From NCBI GenBank assembly GCA_016712285.1, contig JADJRK010000001.1, forward strand, positions 1,426,001 through 1,490,000: a stretch of DNA of 64,000 nucleotides, given 5' to 3'. Each line of letters begins with the position of its first letter. Position 1 is the stretch's first letter. The position numbers and the translations under genes are program-made. A model generated the notes under the pieces. That model saw only the letters and a program-made list of their open reading frames with translations, had not been told where the DNA came from and made no database searches. Of the stretch, positions 1 through 7,560 are shown piece by piece. This DNA comes from Planctomycetota bacterium (GTDB lineage: Bacteria > Planctomycetota > UBA8742 > UBA2392).

Positions 1-692
1 AGCAGCGTGTGCACCACCACCCAGTCACCCCGGCGCTTTTCCATGGCAAAGCCGATGCCGGTCTCGTACTCGGTGCGGCCCTCGATCACCTTGCCCTCGG
101 TCGCGCCGGAGATCCACTTCTGGCGCAGGGTGTCGCTCTCGTCATCGAGCTGGTGCTTGTACCACATGTAGGCGCTGCTGCTGCGCACGGCCTTTTGCGC
201 GTCGCGGCTTTCGGGGTACAGGCGCACAGTGTGATACAGCGCCAGCATGCGTTGCTGCGCAGAGAGGTCTTTGTCGATGACCAGCTTCCACAACTCGTCG
301 GCGGCTTTGCGCCGGATGGGCTCGGTGGTTGCGCTGAGTTTGGCCTCGAGCTCTTGCCGCTTGGCTTCATTGATCTTGTCGGCAAGCGGGATCATGTCTT
401 CGTCTAGCACCCACGCCTTGCCCTTCTTCTTGAAGCCCATGACCTTGCGCGTGTCGCGGTGGTCGGGGTCGTAGCGCAGGGCGTGGTCAAAGAAGCTGCG
501 GGCATAGGTGTACAGGCCCAGTTCTTTGGCCTTGTCGCCGCAGTCAAAGCAGGTGTCGGCGCACTTCTCGAGCACCTTGGCGAGCTTCTTGTCCGGGGTA
601 AGGCCGAAGGTGTCGGCGGCTGTGGCCGTGGGTTGCGGGGCGGAAAGCAGTGCCAGCAACAACAACGGCGCAGCGATCAGCAATCTGCGCAT
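1..692 (-). CDS. Secreted hypothetical protein, C-terminus beyond the window edge
   Basis: Reading frame of about 230 codons that runs off the left edge without a stop. The start at 692 is chosen because GGAGG lies about 7 bases upstream and an N-terminal signal peptide follows directly (Arg-Arg, then a Leu/Ala-rich core to about residue 22). The mature part begins with a Cys-rich stretch (three Cys within eight residues near 44-51), then helical TPR-like sequence (YARSFFDHALRYDP) and a short GFKKKGKAWV segment, and is otherwise mixed charged. I do not recognise the family. It is the last gene of a minus-strand series with the vWA protein and the CAP-domain protein upstream, so an envelope or periplasmic role is inferred. 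Confidence 0.75.
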   Translation of the reverse strand, partial: MRRLLIAAPLLLLALLSAPQPTATAADTFGLTPDKKLAKVLEKCADTCFDCGDKAKELGLYTYARSFFDHALRYDPDHRDTRKVMGFKKKGKAWVLDEDMIPLADKINEAKRQELEAKLSATTEPIRRKAADELWKLVIDKDLSAQQRMLALYHTVRLYPESRDAQKAVRSSSAYMWYKHQLDDESDTLRQKWISGATEGKVIEGRTEYETGIGFAMEKRRGDWVVVHTL

Positions 693-734
693 GGGTCATC
701 CTCCGGGCCCAGTATAGCAGAAGTCATAATGTGA

Positions 735-760
735 ACGGGCGCGGATTTCTCCGCGCCCGT
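735..760 (-). terminator. Hairpin between the vWA gene and the next gene
   Basis: Perfect 11-bp inverted repeat (ACGGGCGCGGA paired with TCCGCGCCCGT) with a four-base loop, placed just after the stop of the vWA gene. On the minus strand it is followed by an AT-rich stretch rather than a clean T run, so it may be a weak terminator or an mRNA-end stabiliser. Confidence 0.55.
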
Positions 761-776
761 GCGATGCTGGACAGGT

Positions 777-2402
777 TCAATCGCCGCGCCTTGCCGCGCC
801 GCTGCGGTCGACGTACTCGCCGCCCGTAAGCTCAGCCAGCGCAGCCATCAGGCGCCCGTCGTGGGGACCGATGCCGACGGTGTTGATCACCACCTTGCGG
901 AAGGTGTTCAGGCGCCGCACGTCATCGACAATGTTCTGCGGCTGGCAGAAGCGGCCGTTGCCGACCATGTTGCCGCCGGGCCGGCCTACCTGGCCGATGT
1001 CAGTGCTGTCGTCACTGATGGTCGGACTGCCGTCGGTCAGGAAGAACATGGTGGTTGCGCCCGTGGACAGGCACTCTGGGTCCCAGGCCGGGTTGTTTTC
1101 TTTCTTGCCGATCTTCATCGGGTCCAGCGTGTTCTTGCCGTTGACGCAATAGCCGCGGGTCAGTGCGCCGTGGATGTTGGTCAGGTTCGCCCAGTTCAGG
1201 CCGTCTACTTTCTTGATGAACTTCTGCTTGTTCGCCTCGGTGGCCTGCACGAACTCATCGTTGGCGTTGTCGATCATCGCGTGGGGCGTGTGGTAGATAA
1301 CGATGTTGAACCAGTAGTCATCCGGCAAGTGCTTCAGCGTGTGGATCAACTCGACCTTGGCCAGGTCAAGCTTGGACTTCACCTTGCTGTAGTCGGGCGG
1401 TGGAATCTCTTCTTTCGCCTCTTCCTCGCCGTCCTTGCCTCCACCTTTGCCGCTGCCCTTGCCGGTCACGGGGCCCTTGTCTTCTTTCTTCGGGGGTTCG
1501 GGCGGCTTGCGCATCTCGGGCGGAATCTCGACCGGGTGCTGCATGCTGCCCGAAATGTCGATCACGAACACCACGCGTTTGCCGACAGCCGCAGCCTTGA
1601 AGAACTTCGGCACGTCGCGGCCTGCCACGGTCGCGCCTTCTTCAGCGCGCTGGGCCTTGATGCCGCCCATCTTGACCCACCACTTCCAGAACTCGGGGTC
1701 AATGTAGGTGTCTTCGCCGGTAATCTTTGACAGCGCCATGCAGGTGTACCACTGGATGCGGTCGTCCTTGCTGGCAGCCAGGATGTCGGCCATTGCGAGC
1801 ACGATGTCCATCATCATCTGCTTGTCGCCGCCCTTGACCATCTTGGGCGCGCCGTGCACGCACGTCAGCGTCAGAATCGAGTACTCATAGTCGAGCTTCT
1901 TGGCGTCGAGCTGTCCCAGCGGCTTGAGCGCCGTCAGCAGCACGTCGGCCTGGTCGGTGCGGCCGGCGAATGCCAGCGCCTCGATGGCAGCCGCGCGCAG
2001 GTAGATGTCTTTGTCTTTCGTTTCCAGCACCGCCTTGCGGATGATCTCGGTGCCGCGCGTTGAGTTCTGGCGCGCAAGCCCGATGAACGTCCAGTAAGCG
2101 CCGAACAGGTTCTCCGGTTTCACAAACCCGAGCACGCTCTTTTCCACCACGTCGAGCGCCTCATCAGACGTGAGCATCGCGACGCTCTCAGCCATCCGGA
2201 AACCGGCTGGTCCGTCGTTCTCTACGGCCAACGTGGCCATGATGGCCGTGGCTGCCGCCTTGGTGTTGTGGGCTGCCGCGGCGTCTACCGCCTCGGCACG
2301 TTTGTCAGGATTCGCGTCGTCGGTCTTCTGCGCGGAATTTCGCTGCCCGCTGAACGCAAGCGCCAGCATTGCCAGCGTCGTGATCGTCAGGACTTTTCGC
2401 AT
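777..2402 (-). CDS. Secreted HEAT-repeat and von Willebrand factor A domain protein
   Basis: 541 residues from the ATG at 2402, which is preceded by AAGGAG; a longer in-frame start at 2429 would put nine residues before the signal peptide. Residues 1-24 are a signal peptide. About 30-250 is alpha-helical, HEAT-like repeat sequence. The vWA domain begins near residue 275 with VVFVIDISGS, where D282 opens the DxSGS metal-ion-dependent adhesion motif, and FFLTDGSP further on is the usual later motif. A Lys/Gly/Pro-rich loop of about 45 residues is inserted soon after the DxSGS motif. vWA domains bind protein partners through a divalent metal. The gene follows the CAP-domain gene with a gap of under 60 bases, so the two are probably co-transcribed. 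The partner is unknown. Confidence 0.85.
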   Translation of the reverse strand: MRKVLTITTLAMLALAFSGQRNSAQKTDDANPDKRAEAVDAAAAHNTKAAATAIMATLAVENDGPAGFRMAESVAMLTSDEALDVVEKSVLGFVKPENLFGAYWTFIGLARQNSTRGTEIIRKAVLETKDKDIYLRAAAIEALAFAGRTDQADVLLTALKPLGQLDAKKLDYEYSILTLTCVHGAPKMVKGGDKQMMMDIVLAMADILAASKDDRIQWYTCMALSKITGEDTYIDPEFWKWWVKMGGIKAQRAEEGATVAGRDVPKFFKAAAVGKRVVFVIDISGSMQHPVEIPPEMRKPPEPPKKEDKGPVTGKGSGKGGGKDGEEEAKEEIPPPDYSKVKSKLDLAKVELIHTLKHLPDDYWFNIVIYHTPHAMIDNANDEFVQATEANKQKFIKKVDGLNWANLTNIHGALTRGYCVNGKNTLDPMKIGKKENNPAWDPECLSTGATTMFFLTDGSPTISDDSTDIGQVGRPGGNMVGNGRFCQPQNIVDDVRRLNTFRKVVINTVGIGPHDGRLMAALAELTGGEYVDRSGAARRGD

Positions 2403-2459
2403 CTCGTGACTCCTTGTGGCCCAGACCAATGTCCCGGGGTCTCCCGCCCCTGCACCTGA

Positions 2460-3410
2460 TTACTGATTTCTGCTGCCGCCTGAAAAATTCTGTGTCCAGT
2501 AAACGCCGGAGTGCCCGACGCCGATGATGCTGTGGTTGGCGATCATGTTCCGATGGTGCTCGGCCGCGTTGTACCACTGCCACACCGCTGCCGCGCCGTC
2601 GCCCGCACCCATCAGGCAGTTCTCGGCAACGCTGCCGCCAAAGCCCGCGCGCTTGGCGCGATCCTGCGGCGTGCGACCATCCGGGTGGCCGTCGATGTTG
2701 TGGCCGATGCGCCCGATCTTTTCCTGGTACTTGCTGTGGCCCGTGCACGCCTGGCACAGCGCCAGGTTGATCGTGACGCAGCCCTTGCCCAGCATCATGC
2801 GGTAGTCGTTCAGCACCGCGACGTGGCGCTTGTCTTCGTCGGTGATTGTCCCGCCCTGCAGGGCGTCGTTGGCTTCAAGCAGCTTTTTGTTGCTCTTGTA
2901 TTCTTTCTCTTTCACGTTCAGGAACTCGAGGCCGCGGCTGCGCATGTAGGCTTCCGCGTTCTCGACCTTTTCTCCCCAGCCGGCAAGCGAAGCGTCGAAC
3001 CCGCCCAGCAAGGTCGCCAGCGCGTCAAGGCTGGCACCGGGGCCCTTGAGGTCCAGGCCCATCTTCTCGATCGCGTACCCCACCGGGTCGCGCCACACCG
3101 CAAACAACGGCGCGCAGGCCTTATCGACTTCGGGTTGCAGCTTGCAGTTGTCGGCCTCGGTGTAGCGGGGATTCATGATGGCTTTCAGCGCCAGCGGGCG
3201 GTTCTCGTCCAGCACCTTGCGCAGCGCCTCGATGGTGACGCCGCTGCCGCGAATGGCTTCGCCCAGTTCGCGTTCAGCTTCTTTCTCTTTGAAGCCGCTG
3301 AAGTTCTTGATGACCTTGTCGCGCAGCGCCTGCTCAGTGCCGATGGCTTCTTTCAGCTTGGCGACGCACTCGTTGACCGTTTCCTGTTCTTCGGGGCGGT
3401 CCGATTCCAC
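2460..3410 (-). CDS. CAP (SCP/PR-1) domain protein, C-terminal part of a frameshifted gene
   Basis: 316-codon frame whose only possible start is a GTG at 3410 with no ribosome-binding site before it. The last 110 residues form a CAP domain: VLNDYRMMLG, then GHSKYQ, then SVAENCL and WYNAAEHHRNM, ending near VGHSGVYWTQNF. The family shares the conserved His and Glu of the CAP tetrad. The N-terminal 200 residues are helical and acidic. The protein has no signal peptide of its own. The preceding frame (3353-3655) supplies a signal peptide and ends while overlapping this one, so the natural protein is most likely the fusion of both, about 398 residues. A single inserted G at the AAGTGG near 3411 would join them. 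Confidence 0.7.
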   Translation of the reverse strand: MESDRPEEQETVNECVAKLKEAIGTEQALRDKVIKNFSGFKEKEAERELGEAIRGSGVTIEALRKVLDENRPLALKAIMNPRYTEADNCKLQPEVDKACAPLFAVWRDPVGYAIEKMGLDLKGPGASLDALATLLGGFDASLAGWGEKVENAEAYMRSRGLEFLNVKEKEYKSNKKLLEANDALQGGTITDEDKRHVAVLNDYRMMLGKGCVTINLALCQACTGHSKYQEKIGRIGHNIDGHPDGRTPQDRAKRAGFGGSVAENCLMGAGDGAAAVWQWYNAAEHHRNMIANHSIIGVGHSGVYWTQNFSGGSRNQ

Positions 3411-3655
3411 TTGCGCTGGATGAACGACATCCAGCCGTCGGCGTCGGGCGGCAGTTTTGGTTTTTCGGGTGGCGCCTCGGGGACAGCGTCGGGGTCTTTG
3501 CCCTCGGCAATGGCCTTTTCACGCGCCTTCTTCTTGCGAACTTCTTTAACGAAGTCGTCGTCGTCTTGAGCAAAGCTGACGGGCAGGGCAACTAATGCGG
3601 CCAAAACGACCGCAGCGCCCACCCGAATCCATGTGAAGCGCTGGGGGCGCATCAT
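3353..3655 (-). CDS. N-terminal signal-peptide part of the frameshifted CAP-domain gene
   Basis: 100-codon frame starting at 3655 after a GGAG. It carries a signal peptide (WIRVGAAVVLAALVALPVSFA, residues 9-29) and a charged linker up to GWMSFIQRK, then runs into a low-complexity Arg/Ser tail that looks out of frame. It overlaps the frame 2460-3410 by 58 bases. The break lies close to codons GlnArgLys. The junction has no slippery heptamer of the usual X-XXY-YYZ type, so a base-call error or a true inactivating deletion is more likely than programmed frameshifting. Confidence 0.6.
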   Translation of the reverse strand: MMRPQRFTWIRVGAAVVLAALVALPVSFAQDDDDFVKEVRKKKAREKAIAEGKDPDAVPEAPPEKPKLPPDADGWMSFIQRKWNRTAPKNRKRSTSASPS

Positions 3656-3768
3656 GCTGGCTCCGAATGGCTACAGGGGCGCATCTTCGCACCCGTAATC
3701 GTAACAAATTCCCTGCCCAGTTCCTTCACTAACGGAAGTGGGCCAAACCGGTTCAAACTTTCGGTCAA

Positions 3769-3895
3769 ATGGGGGGAATGCTGGGGAAGTGGATAGGGGA
3801 AGTGGGAAGGGGAAGAATTTCGCCAAGTTTCCCAGTGTCCGGCTTCCCCTGTCAACTTCCTGCTTCCCCTATCGACTTCCCACTTCCCCTGTCCA
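3769..3895. repeat. Purine-rich / pyrimidine-rich imperfect inverted repeat
   Basis: Left half is repeated GGGGAAG and GGGAAGT words (3783-3815). Right half is repeated CTTCCCC and CTTCCNN words spaced 13 and 7 bases apart (3843, 3856, 3863, 3876, 3883), the approximate complement of the left half. It fills most of the 196-base gap between the CAP gene and the methyltransferase and runs into the 3' end of the methyltransferase frame, whose last 15 or so residues are encoded by it. Confidence 0.6.
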
Positions 3896-4607
3896 ACGGC
3901 CGCCGCGCCAGGCACAGCAGGCTTACCCCCCACGGGCTTGGTACCCAGGGCAGCAACAGCCGCTCAAGCGCAAATGTCTGGTACAAAATCCAGTTCAGTG
4001 GCCCAGCCGGCACCTTGTCGGTGTCCGATGCGCTGCCGTCGTCGCGCGAAACCAGCCGCACAGCCGCAATCAGCGGAAACAGCGCCGTGTTGATGTACCG
4101 GAACTTGCGAATCTCAAAGCCCGCGCCCAGCACCCGCTGCCTGAGTTCGCCGCGCCGGTACCTCCGGACGTGGTGCAACGCCCGGTCGTGGCTTGAGAAC
4201 ATCCAGGGGTGCGCGGGCACGGTGAACAGGGCATTCCCGCCCGGCTTCAATACGCGAAAGATCTCGGCCAGGGCCGCCGTGTCTTCTTCAATGTGCTCGA
4301 GCGTGTCGAGGCAGGTGACCACATCCAGTGTCGCGTCCCCCACCGGCAGGCGCCGCAGGTCGGCCTGGAACAGGCGTTTGAGCCCGCGCGCGCGGCTTGC
4401 CTCAAGGGCCAGGCCGTGCAGGTCAGCGCCCATCTGCACCCACTGGGGCAGGGCCTGCAACGTCATGCCCGTGCCGCAAGAGCAGTCGAGGCCGACCCCT
4501 TGCGGGACATAGCGCCGCAGAAACGCCCGCACAATCGCCAGCCGCCCCCGGAACCACCAGTGGCGCCGCTCAACAGCGGCCATGCGAGAGTATTCAGCAT
4601 CTTCCAT
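3852..4607 (-). CDS. Class I SAM-dependent methyltransferase
   Basis: 251 residues from the ATG at 4607. Residues 38-48 (VGLDCSCGTGM) are motif I of the Rossmann-fold methyltransferases, the SAM-binding loop. TLDVVTCLDTLEHIEED near 92-108 gives the acidic motif and the LEH signature typical of the Methyltransf_11 group, and LKPGGNALFTVPAHPWMFSSHD continues the fold. The C-terminal third has hydrophobic stretches (ALFPLIAAVRL, ILYQTFALERLLLPW) suggesting membrane association. The next gene upstream is a lipid-linked-sugar glycosyltransferase, so methylation of a lipid-linked or cell-envelope sugar is a reasonable guess. The final residues are encoded by the adjoining repeat, so the true C-terminus may vary. 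No clear Shine-Dalgarno sequence is visible. Confidence 0.8.
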   Translation of the reverse strand: MEDAEYSRMAAVERRHWWFRGRLAIVRAFLRRYVPQGVGLDCSCGTGMTLQALPQWVQMGADLHGLALEASRARGLKRLFQADLRRLPVGDATLDVVTCLDTLEHIEEDTAALAEIFRVLKPGGNALFTVPAHPWMFSSHDRALHHVRRYRRGELRQRVLGAGFEIRKFRYINTALFPLIAAVRLVSRDDGSASDTDKVPAGPLNWILYQTFALERLLLPWVPSPWGVSLLCLARRPLDRGSGKSIGEAGS

Positions 4608-4666
4608 GAGGGTGAAAAGGGTACAGCCACCGCATCACTCAGCCAGACCCCCTTCTGGCTCCGAGC

Positions 4667-4763
4667 AGTGGCATTCGCGTCCCGCGAATGAGTTTCGCTG
4701 GCCTCCGGCCCGCGTCGACGGCCGGAGGCCGTCGCAACTCATGCGCTGGAAGCGCATGCCACT
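4667..4763. repeat. 97-bp cloverleaf-forming interspersed repeat, copy 1
   Basis: Nested inverted repeats make a four-way cloverleaf. The outer stem is AGTGGCAT (4667-4674) with ATGCCACT (4756-4763). Arm 1 is TCGCG-TCC-CGCGA (4675-4687). The middle arm is ATGAGTT (4688-4694) with AACTCAT (4736-4742), capped by an 11-bp hairpin GGCCTCCGGCC (4700-4710) with GGCCGGAGGCC (4720-4730). Arm 3 is GCGCT-GGA-AGCGC (4743-4755). All stems are perfect and contiguous. A second copy of the same length is at 49469-49565. A separate small hairpin (AGCCAGA/TCTGGCT) sits at 4641-4660. No gene is seen in the 259-base gap. Confidence 0.85.
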
Positions 4764-4866
4764 CGTTGGTCCGGCCTGACAGTACATGAAGTGGTTCGAC
4801 TTTGGGCGTGGCACCGGGTTCGCGAAGCGGCAGTGATGGTTTCCGGTGTGGCCCAGTCGGCTGGCC

Positions 4867-5625
4867 TTACTGCGCGCCTGTCGTTGCCTCAGTCTTTGCT
4901 TCTGGCTGTTGCTTGGGTTCTGGTCTCTCGTACTCGCCGGTACGCCAGCGGCGGCGGATTCTTTTTACTGCTTTCAGCATTCGCCAGCCGTCTCTGGCTA
5001 ACCTTACCTTGCTGCCTGCGATTTCTTTCCAGTTTACCGGTACTTCGGTGATGGCAATGCCCCACTTCTGTGCCAGGTACAGCAGCTCCACATCAAACGC
5101 GAAGCCGTTTTCTTTCGCCGCTTCAAACAGCGCCTGGGCGCGCGGCGTCGCGAACAGCTTAAACCCGCACTGGGTGTCGCGAATGCCCTTCACGCTGCCC
5201 ATGCGCACGGCGCGGTTGAACCAGCGCCCCAGAAAACGCCGCAGCCAGCTTGATTCAATCACCGTGCCCCGGCCCTCGCGGCTTGCGATGGCGATCTCGG
5301 CGCCGCCTGCCACGGCGCGCTCCAGCGCCGCAAGCTCGGTCATCTGCGTGGCGCCGTCGGCGTCGGCAAACAGGCGCAATCGGCCCCGGGCCTCCAGCAT
5401 GCCGCGCCGCACGGCTGCACCCTTGCCGCTGTTTCGCTCAAGGCTGATCACGCGCACACCCGCCTGTTGCGCGACTTGGGCGGTGTCGTCGCTGCTGCCG
5501 TCGTTGACGACGATGATCTCGATCTCGCGGCCGTCGGCCTTGGCCCACTCGTGGACGTGCCGCAGAAACGCGGGCAGGCGGTCGGCCTCGTTGTAGGCCG
5601 GGATGATGATCGAGAGGTCAGGCAT
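4867..5625 (-). CDS. Family 2 glycosyltransferase, dolichyl/polyprenyl-phosphate glucosyltransferase type
   Basis: 252 residues. The GT-A fold is clear: LSIIIPAYNEADRLP at 4-18, IIVVNDGSSDDT at 37-48, a GKGAAVRRGM nucleotide-sugar segment near 68-77, and the FADADGAT motif with D88 and D90 as the metal-binding DxD equivalent. Further on, RDTQCGFKLF and FDVELLYLAQK are the hallmarks of the ALG5/DPM1-like subgroup that moves a sugar from a nucleotide donor to a polyprenyl phosphate on the cytoplasmic face. There is no transmembrane segment; the C-terminus is a basic then Gln/Glu/Pro-rich tail. It lies upstream of the methyltransferase on the same strand, with a cloverleaf repeat between them. 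The acceptor and sugar cannot be told from sequence. Confidence 0.88.
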   Translation of the reverse strand: MPDLSIIIPAYNEADRLPAFLRHVHEWAKADGREIEIIVVNDGSSDDTAQVAQQAGVRVISLERNSGKGAAVRRGMLEARGRLRLFADADGATQMTELAALERAVAGGAEIAIASREGRGTVIESSWLRRFLGRWFNRAVRMGSVKGIRDTQCGFKLFATPRAQALFEAAKENGFAFDVELLYLAQKWGIAITEVPVNWKEIAGSKVRLARDGWRMLKAVKRIRRRWRTGEYERPEPKQQPEAKTEATTGAQ

Positions 5626-5644
5626 GCAGTTGGTTGTCGCAAAA

Positions 5645-5683
5645 GGGGTCAGGCACCTCCGCTACGTTGCGGAGCCAGACCCC
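5645..5683. repeat. Short palindrome bounded by GGGGTC / GACCCC
   Basis: Outer GGGGTC (5645-5650) with GACCCC (5678-5683) encloses an inner perfect hairpin CTCCGC-TACGTT-GCGGAG (5657-5674). The spacers AGGCAC and CCA are unpaired. The shape resembles the short REP-type palindromes often associated with RAYT (TnpA-REP) transposases, but no such transposase is in the window. Confidence 0.6.
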
Positions 5684-5739
5684 ATTTGGCAGGTTGCTAT
5701 CAGGGAATCGCGCAGGGCACAAGGCAACGATCCCGATGC

Positions 5740-5830
5740 GATTGGGCAATGGGGAATAAGCAATTGGAAATTGCTAATTGGGAATTGCAGTTCCTGCCTC
5801 CTGCGTCCTGCCACCTGCCTTCTGTCCTGC
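5740..5830. repeat. Heptamer-phased low-complexity repeat
   Basis: From 5740 the sequence can be read as twelve consecutive 7-base words without a break. The first seven are of the GATTGGG / CAATTGG / GAATTGC type, then five of the GCCTCCT / GCGTCCT / GCCACCT type. The word changes part way but the 7-base phase does not. It lies in the non-coding gap before bshC. Confidence 0.75.
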
Positions 5831-5857
5831 CTCGGCGGCTTGGTGTAACTTGCGCCC

Positions 5858-7444
5858 ATGTCGATCAAGCCCATGGACCCTAACCTGTTTGATTCCGGCA
5901 GCGACCTTGGGCGCCGGTACATTACGGACTTTCCGCGCGTTGAGCCGTTTTATGCGGGCGACTATCGGCGGCCCGAACACCTGGCCGGCTTTGCCAATCG
6001 ACTGTTGAACCGCACCTGGAAGCCGCGCTTTGACCGCAAGCTGACGGCGCAACTGCTGCGCGATTACGCTGCCCGCCACCCCGCGCCGCAGGCGGTGCTG
6101 GCCAACATCGACAAGCTGGAAAACCCGCAGTGCGTGTGCGTGCTGACAGGCCAGCAGGCGGGCCTGGGCGGCGGGCCGTTGCTTACGCTGTACAAGGCCG
6201 TGTCGGCAATCAAGCTTGCCCGCGAGGTTGAGCGCGCGTCAGGCCAGCCGTGCATCCCGATCTTCTGGAACGCCAGCGACGACAGCGATGTCGAAGAGGT
6301 CAACCGGCTGCGCGGCATCGGCGACGGCAAGCTGCTGAAGTTCCGGTTCAAGCTGCAAGCGGGCCGCACCCACGTGCGCAACATCCAGCTGCCGGGACGC
6401 GAAGACCCGCAATGGAAAGACGCGGCGCAGGCCCTGGGCAACGGCCCCTACCGCGAACGCGCCGAGGTGATGCTGCGCGACGCCGCCGGGCGCGACTTCG
6501 GCACCGCGTTCACGCGGCTGATGCTTGAGCTGCTGGGCTCGCGCGGCTTGGTGGTGATTGAGCCTTGGGCACTGGCTTCGCACCCGGCCTGGAAGCGCAT
6601 CCACGGCGCGGAAATCGAAAAGCGCGAAGAAAACCGGCAGACGCTGCAACGCACCGCCGAGCGGCTGGAGAGCCTGGGACTGCCCGCGGGTGTGCCCATC
6701 GGCAGCCAGTTGAACCTGTTCGTGACGGTCAACGGCGAGCGCCGCCACGTCAGCGATGAGGGCAAACGGCTGGTGGTCGAGGGCCGCAGCGGCAGCCAGT
6801 CGATGACCGGCCTGTTGAAAGTACTGCGCGACGCGCCCGAGACATTCACGCCCAACGTGCTGCTACGTCCGCTGGTGCAGAACGCGATTTTTCCGACCGT
6901 GGCCTATGTCGGCGGCATGGCGGAGATCGCCTATCACGGGTTGCTCAAGCCGCTGCATCGCAACCTGGGCGTGTTCATGCCGGCGCTGTTCCCGCGCCTT
7001 TCGTTGACGATTCTGCGGGCCGAGGACGCGCCCGGTTTTGACGAGGCGGTGGCGTTCCGGCGTCGCCTGAAGTGGCGCCAGAAAGAGGCGCAGATTGTCG
7101 AAGAGTCAGCCAAAGCCGGCACGAAAGAGGCCTTCGCGTCACTGAAAGAGAACCTGCTAGGGCTGGGCCGCGGTTTGGACGCCGAGATCCAACGCCTGGA
7201 ACAGCGCACCCAGCGCGGGCTGAGCGACGTGATGACCCGCGTGAAGCACGACGCGCTAAGCTTAGTGGAAGCCGGCGCGAACATGGAGCCGATGTTGAAC
7301 CGCTACTTCCCGGAAGACCGGCCGCAGGAGCGGGTGACGACACTACTGGCGGCGTATGCGGAACTGGGCCCCGGACTGATCGACCTGGCAGAAGACAGCG
7401 GCGACGTGTTTGACTTCCAGCACAGGGCAGCGGTGATGGGGTGA
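5858..7444 (+). CDS. bshC: Putative cysteine ligase BshC (bacillithiol synthesis type)
   Basis: 528 residues, the usual length for BshC, which adds cysteine to glucosaminyl-malate in the last step of bacillithiol synthesis. Family landmarks are YAGDYRRPEHL near 32-42, VLTGQQAGLGGGPLLTLYK near 94-112, CIPIFWNASDDSDVEEVN near 132-149, and FPTVAYVGGMAEIAYH near 347-362. A long coiled-coil-forming helix follows (about 410-465), as in the known structure. The ATG at 5858 was chosen; an in-frame ATG lies five codons later, and neither has a good ribosome-binding site. The neighbours are not bshA or bshB. In several phyla outside the Firmicutes bshC-like genes occur without proven bacillithiol, so the thiol made here is uncertain. 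Confidence 0.88.
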   Translation: MSIKPMDPNLFDSGSDLGRRYITDFPRVEPFYAGDYRRPEHLAGFANRLLNRTWKPRFDRKLTAQLLRDYAARHPAPQAVLANIDKLENPQCVCVLTGQQAGLGGGPLLTLYKAVSAIKLAREVERASGQPCIPIFWNASDDSDVEEVNRLRGIGDGKLLKFRFKLQAGRTHVRNIQLPGREDPQWKDAAQALGNGPYRERAEVMLRDAAGRDFGTAFTRLMLELLGSRGLVVIEPWALASHPAWKRIHGAEIEKREENRQTLQRTAERLESLGLPAGVPIGSQLNLFVTVNGERRHVSDEGKRLVVEGRSGSQSMTGLLKVLRDAPETFTPNVLLRPLVQNAIFPTVAYVGGMAEIAYHGLLKPLHRNLGVFMPALFPRLSLTILRAEDAPGFDEAVAFRRRLKWRQKEAQIVEESAKAGTKEAFASLKENLLGLGRGLDAEIQRLEQRTQRGLSDVMTRVKHDALSLVEAGANMEPMLNRYFPEDRPQERVTTLLAAYAELGPGLIDLAEDSGDVFDFQHRAAVMG

Positions 7445-7450
7445 GGCGCG

Positions 7451-7560
7451 TTCTGGGTTCTGGGTTCTGGGTTCCGGGTTGAGGGTCAAGAGTTCGAGTG
7501 GTGCCGAAGTTCTTGCCTCCTGCATCCTGCCTCCTGCATTCTGCCTCCTGCATCCTGACC
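7451..7560. repeat. Two heptamer-phased repeat blocks after bshC
   Basis: Block 1 (7451-7499) reads TTCTGGG three times, then TTCCGGG, TTGAGGG, TCAAGAG, TTCGAGT. Block 2 (7511-7559) reads TCTTGCC, then alternating TCCTGCA and TCCTGCC variants for six more words. Each block keeps a strict 7-base phase. The rest of the gap up to 7763 holds no gene that I can support; it should contain the promoter for the next gene, but no clear -35/-10 pair is visible. Confidence 0.8.

Noticed and set aside
3400..3420. Programmed -1 frameshift in the CAP-domain gene
   Set aside because: The joint CGC AAG TGG is not a slippery heptamer, and no strong downstream hairpin or pseudoknot was seen.
4667..4763. Cloverleaf repeat as a tRNA gene
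   Set aside because: There is no CCA or TTCGA T loop, arms 1 and 3 have three-base loops, and the central arm has no seven-base anticodon loop.
7451..7560. CRISPR array or VNTR coding region
   Set aside because: The units are 7 bases, without spacers of 25-40 bases, and there are no cas genes and no open frame with a start signal.
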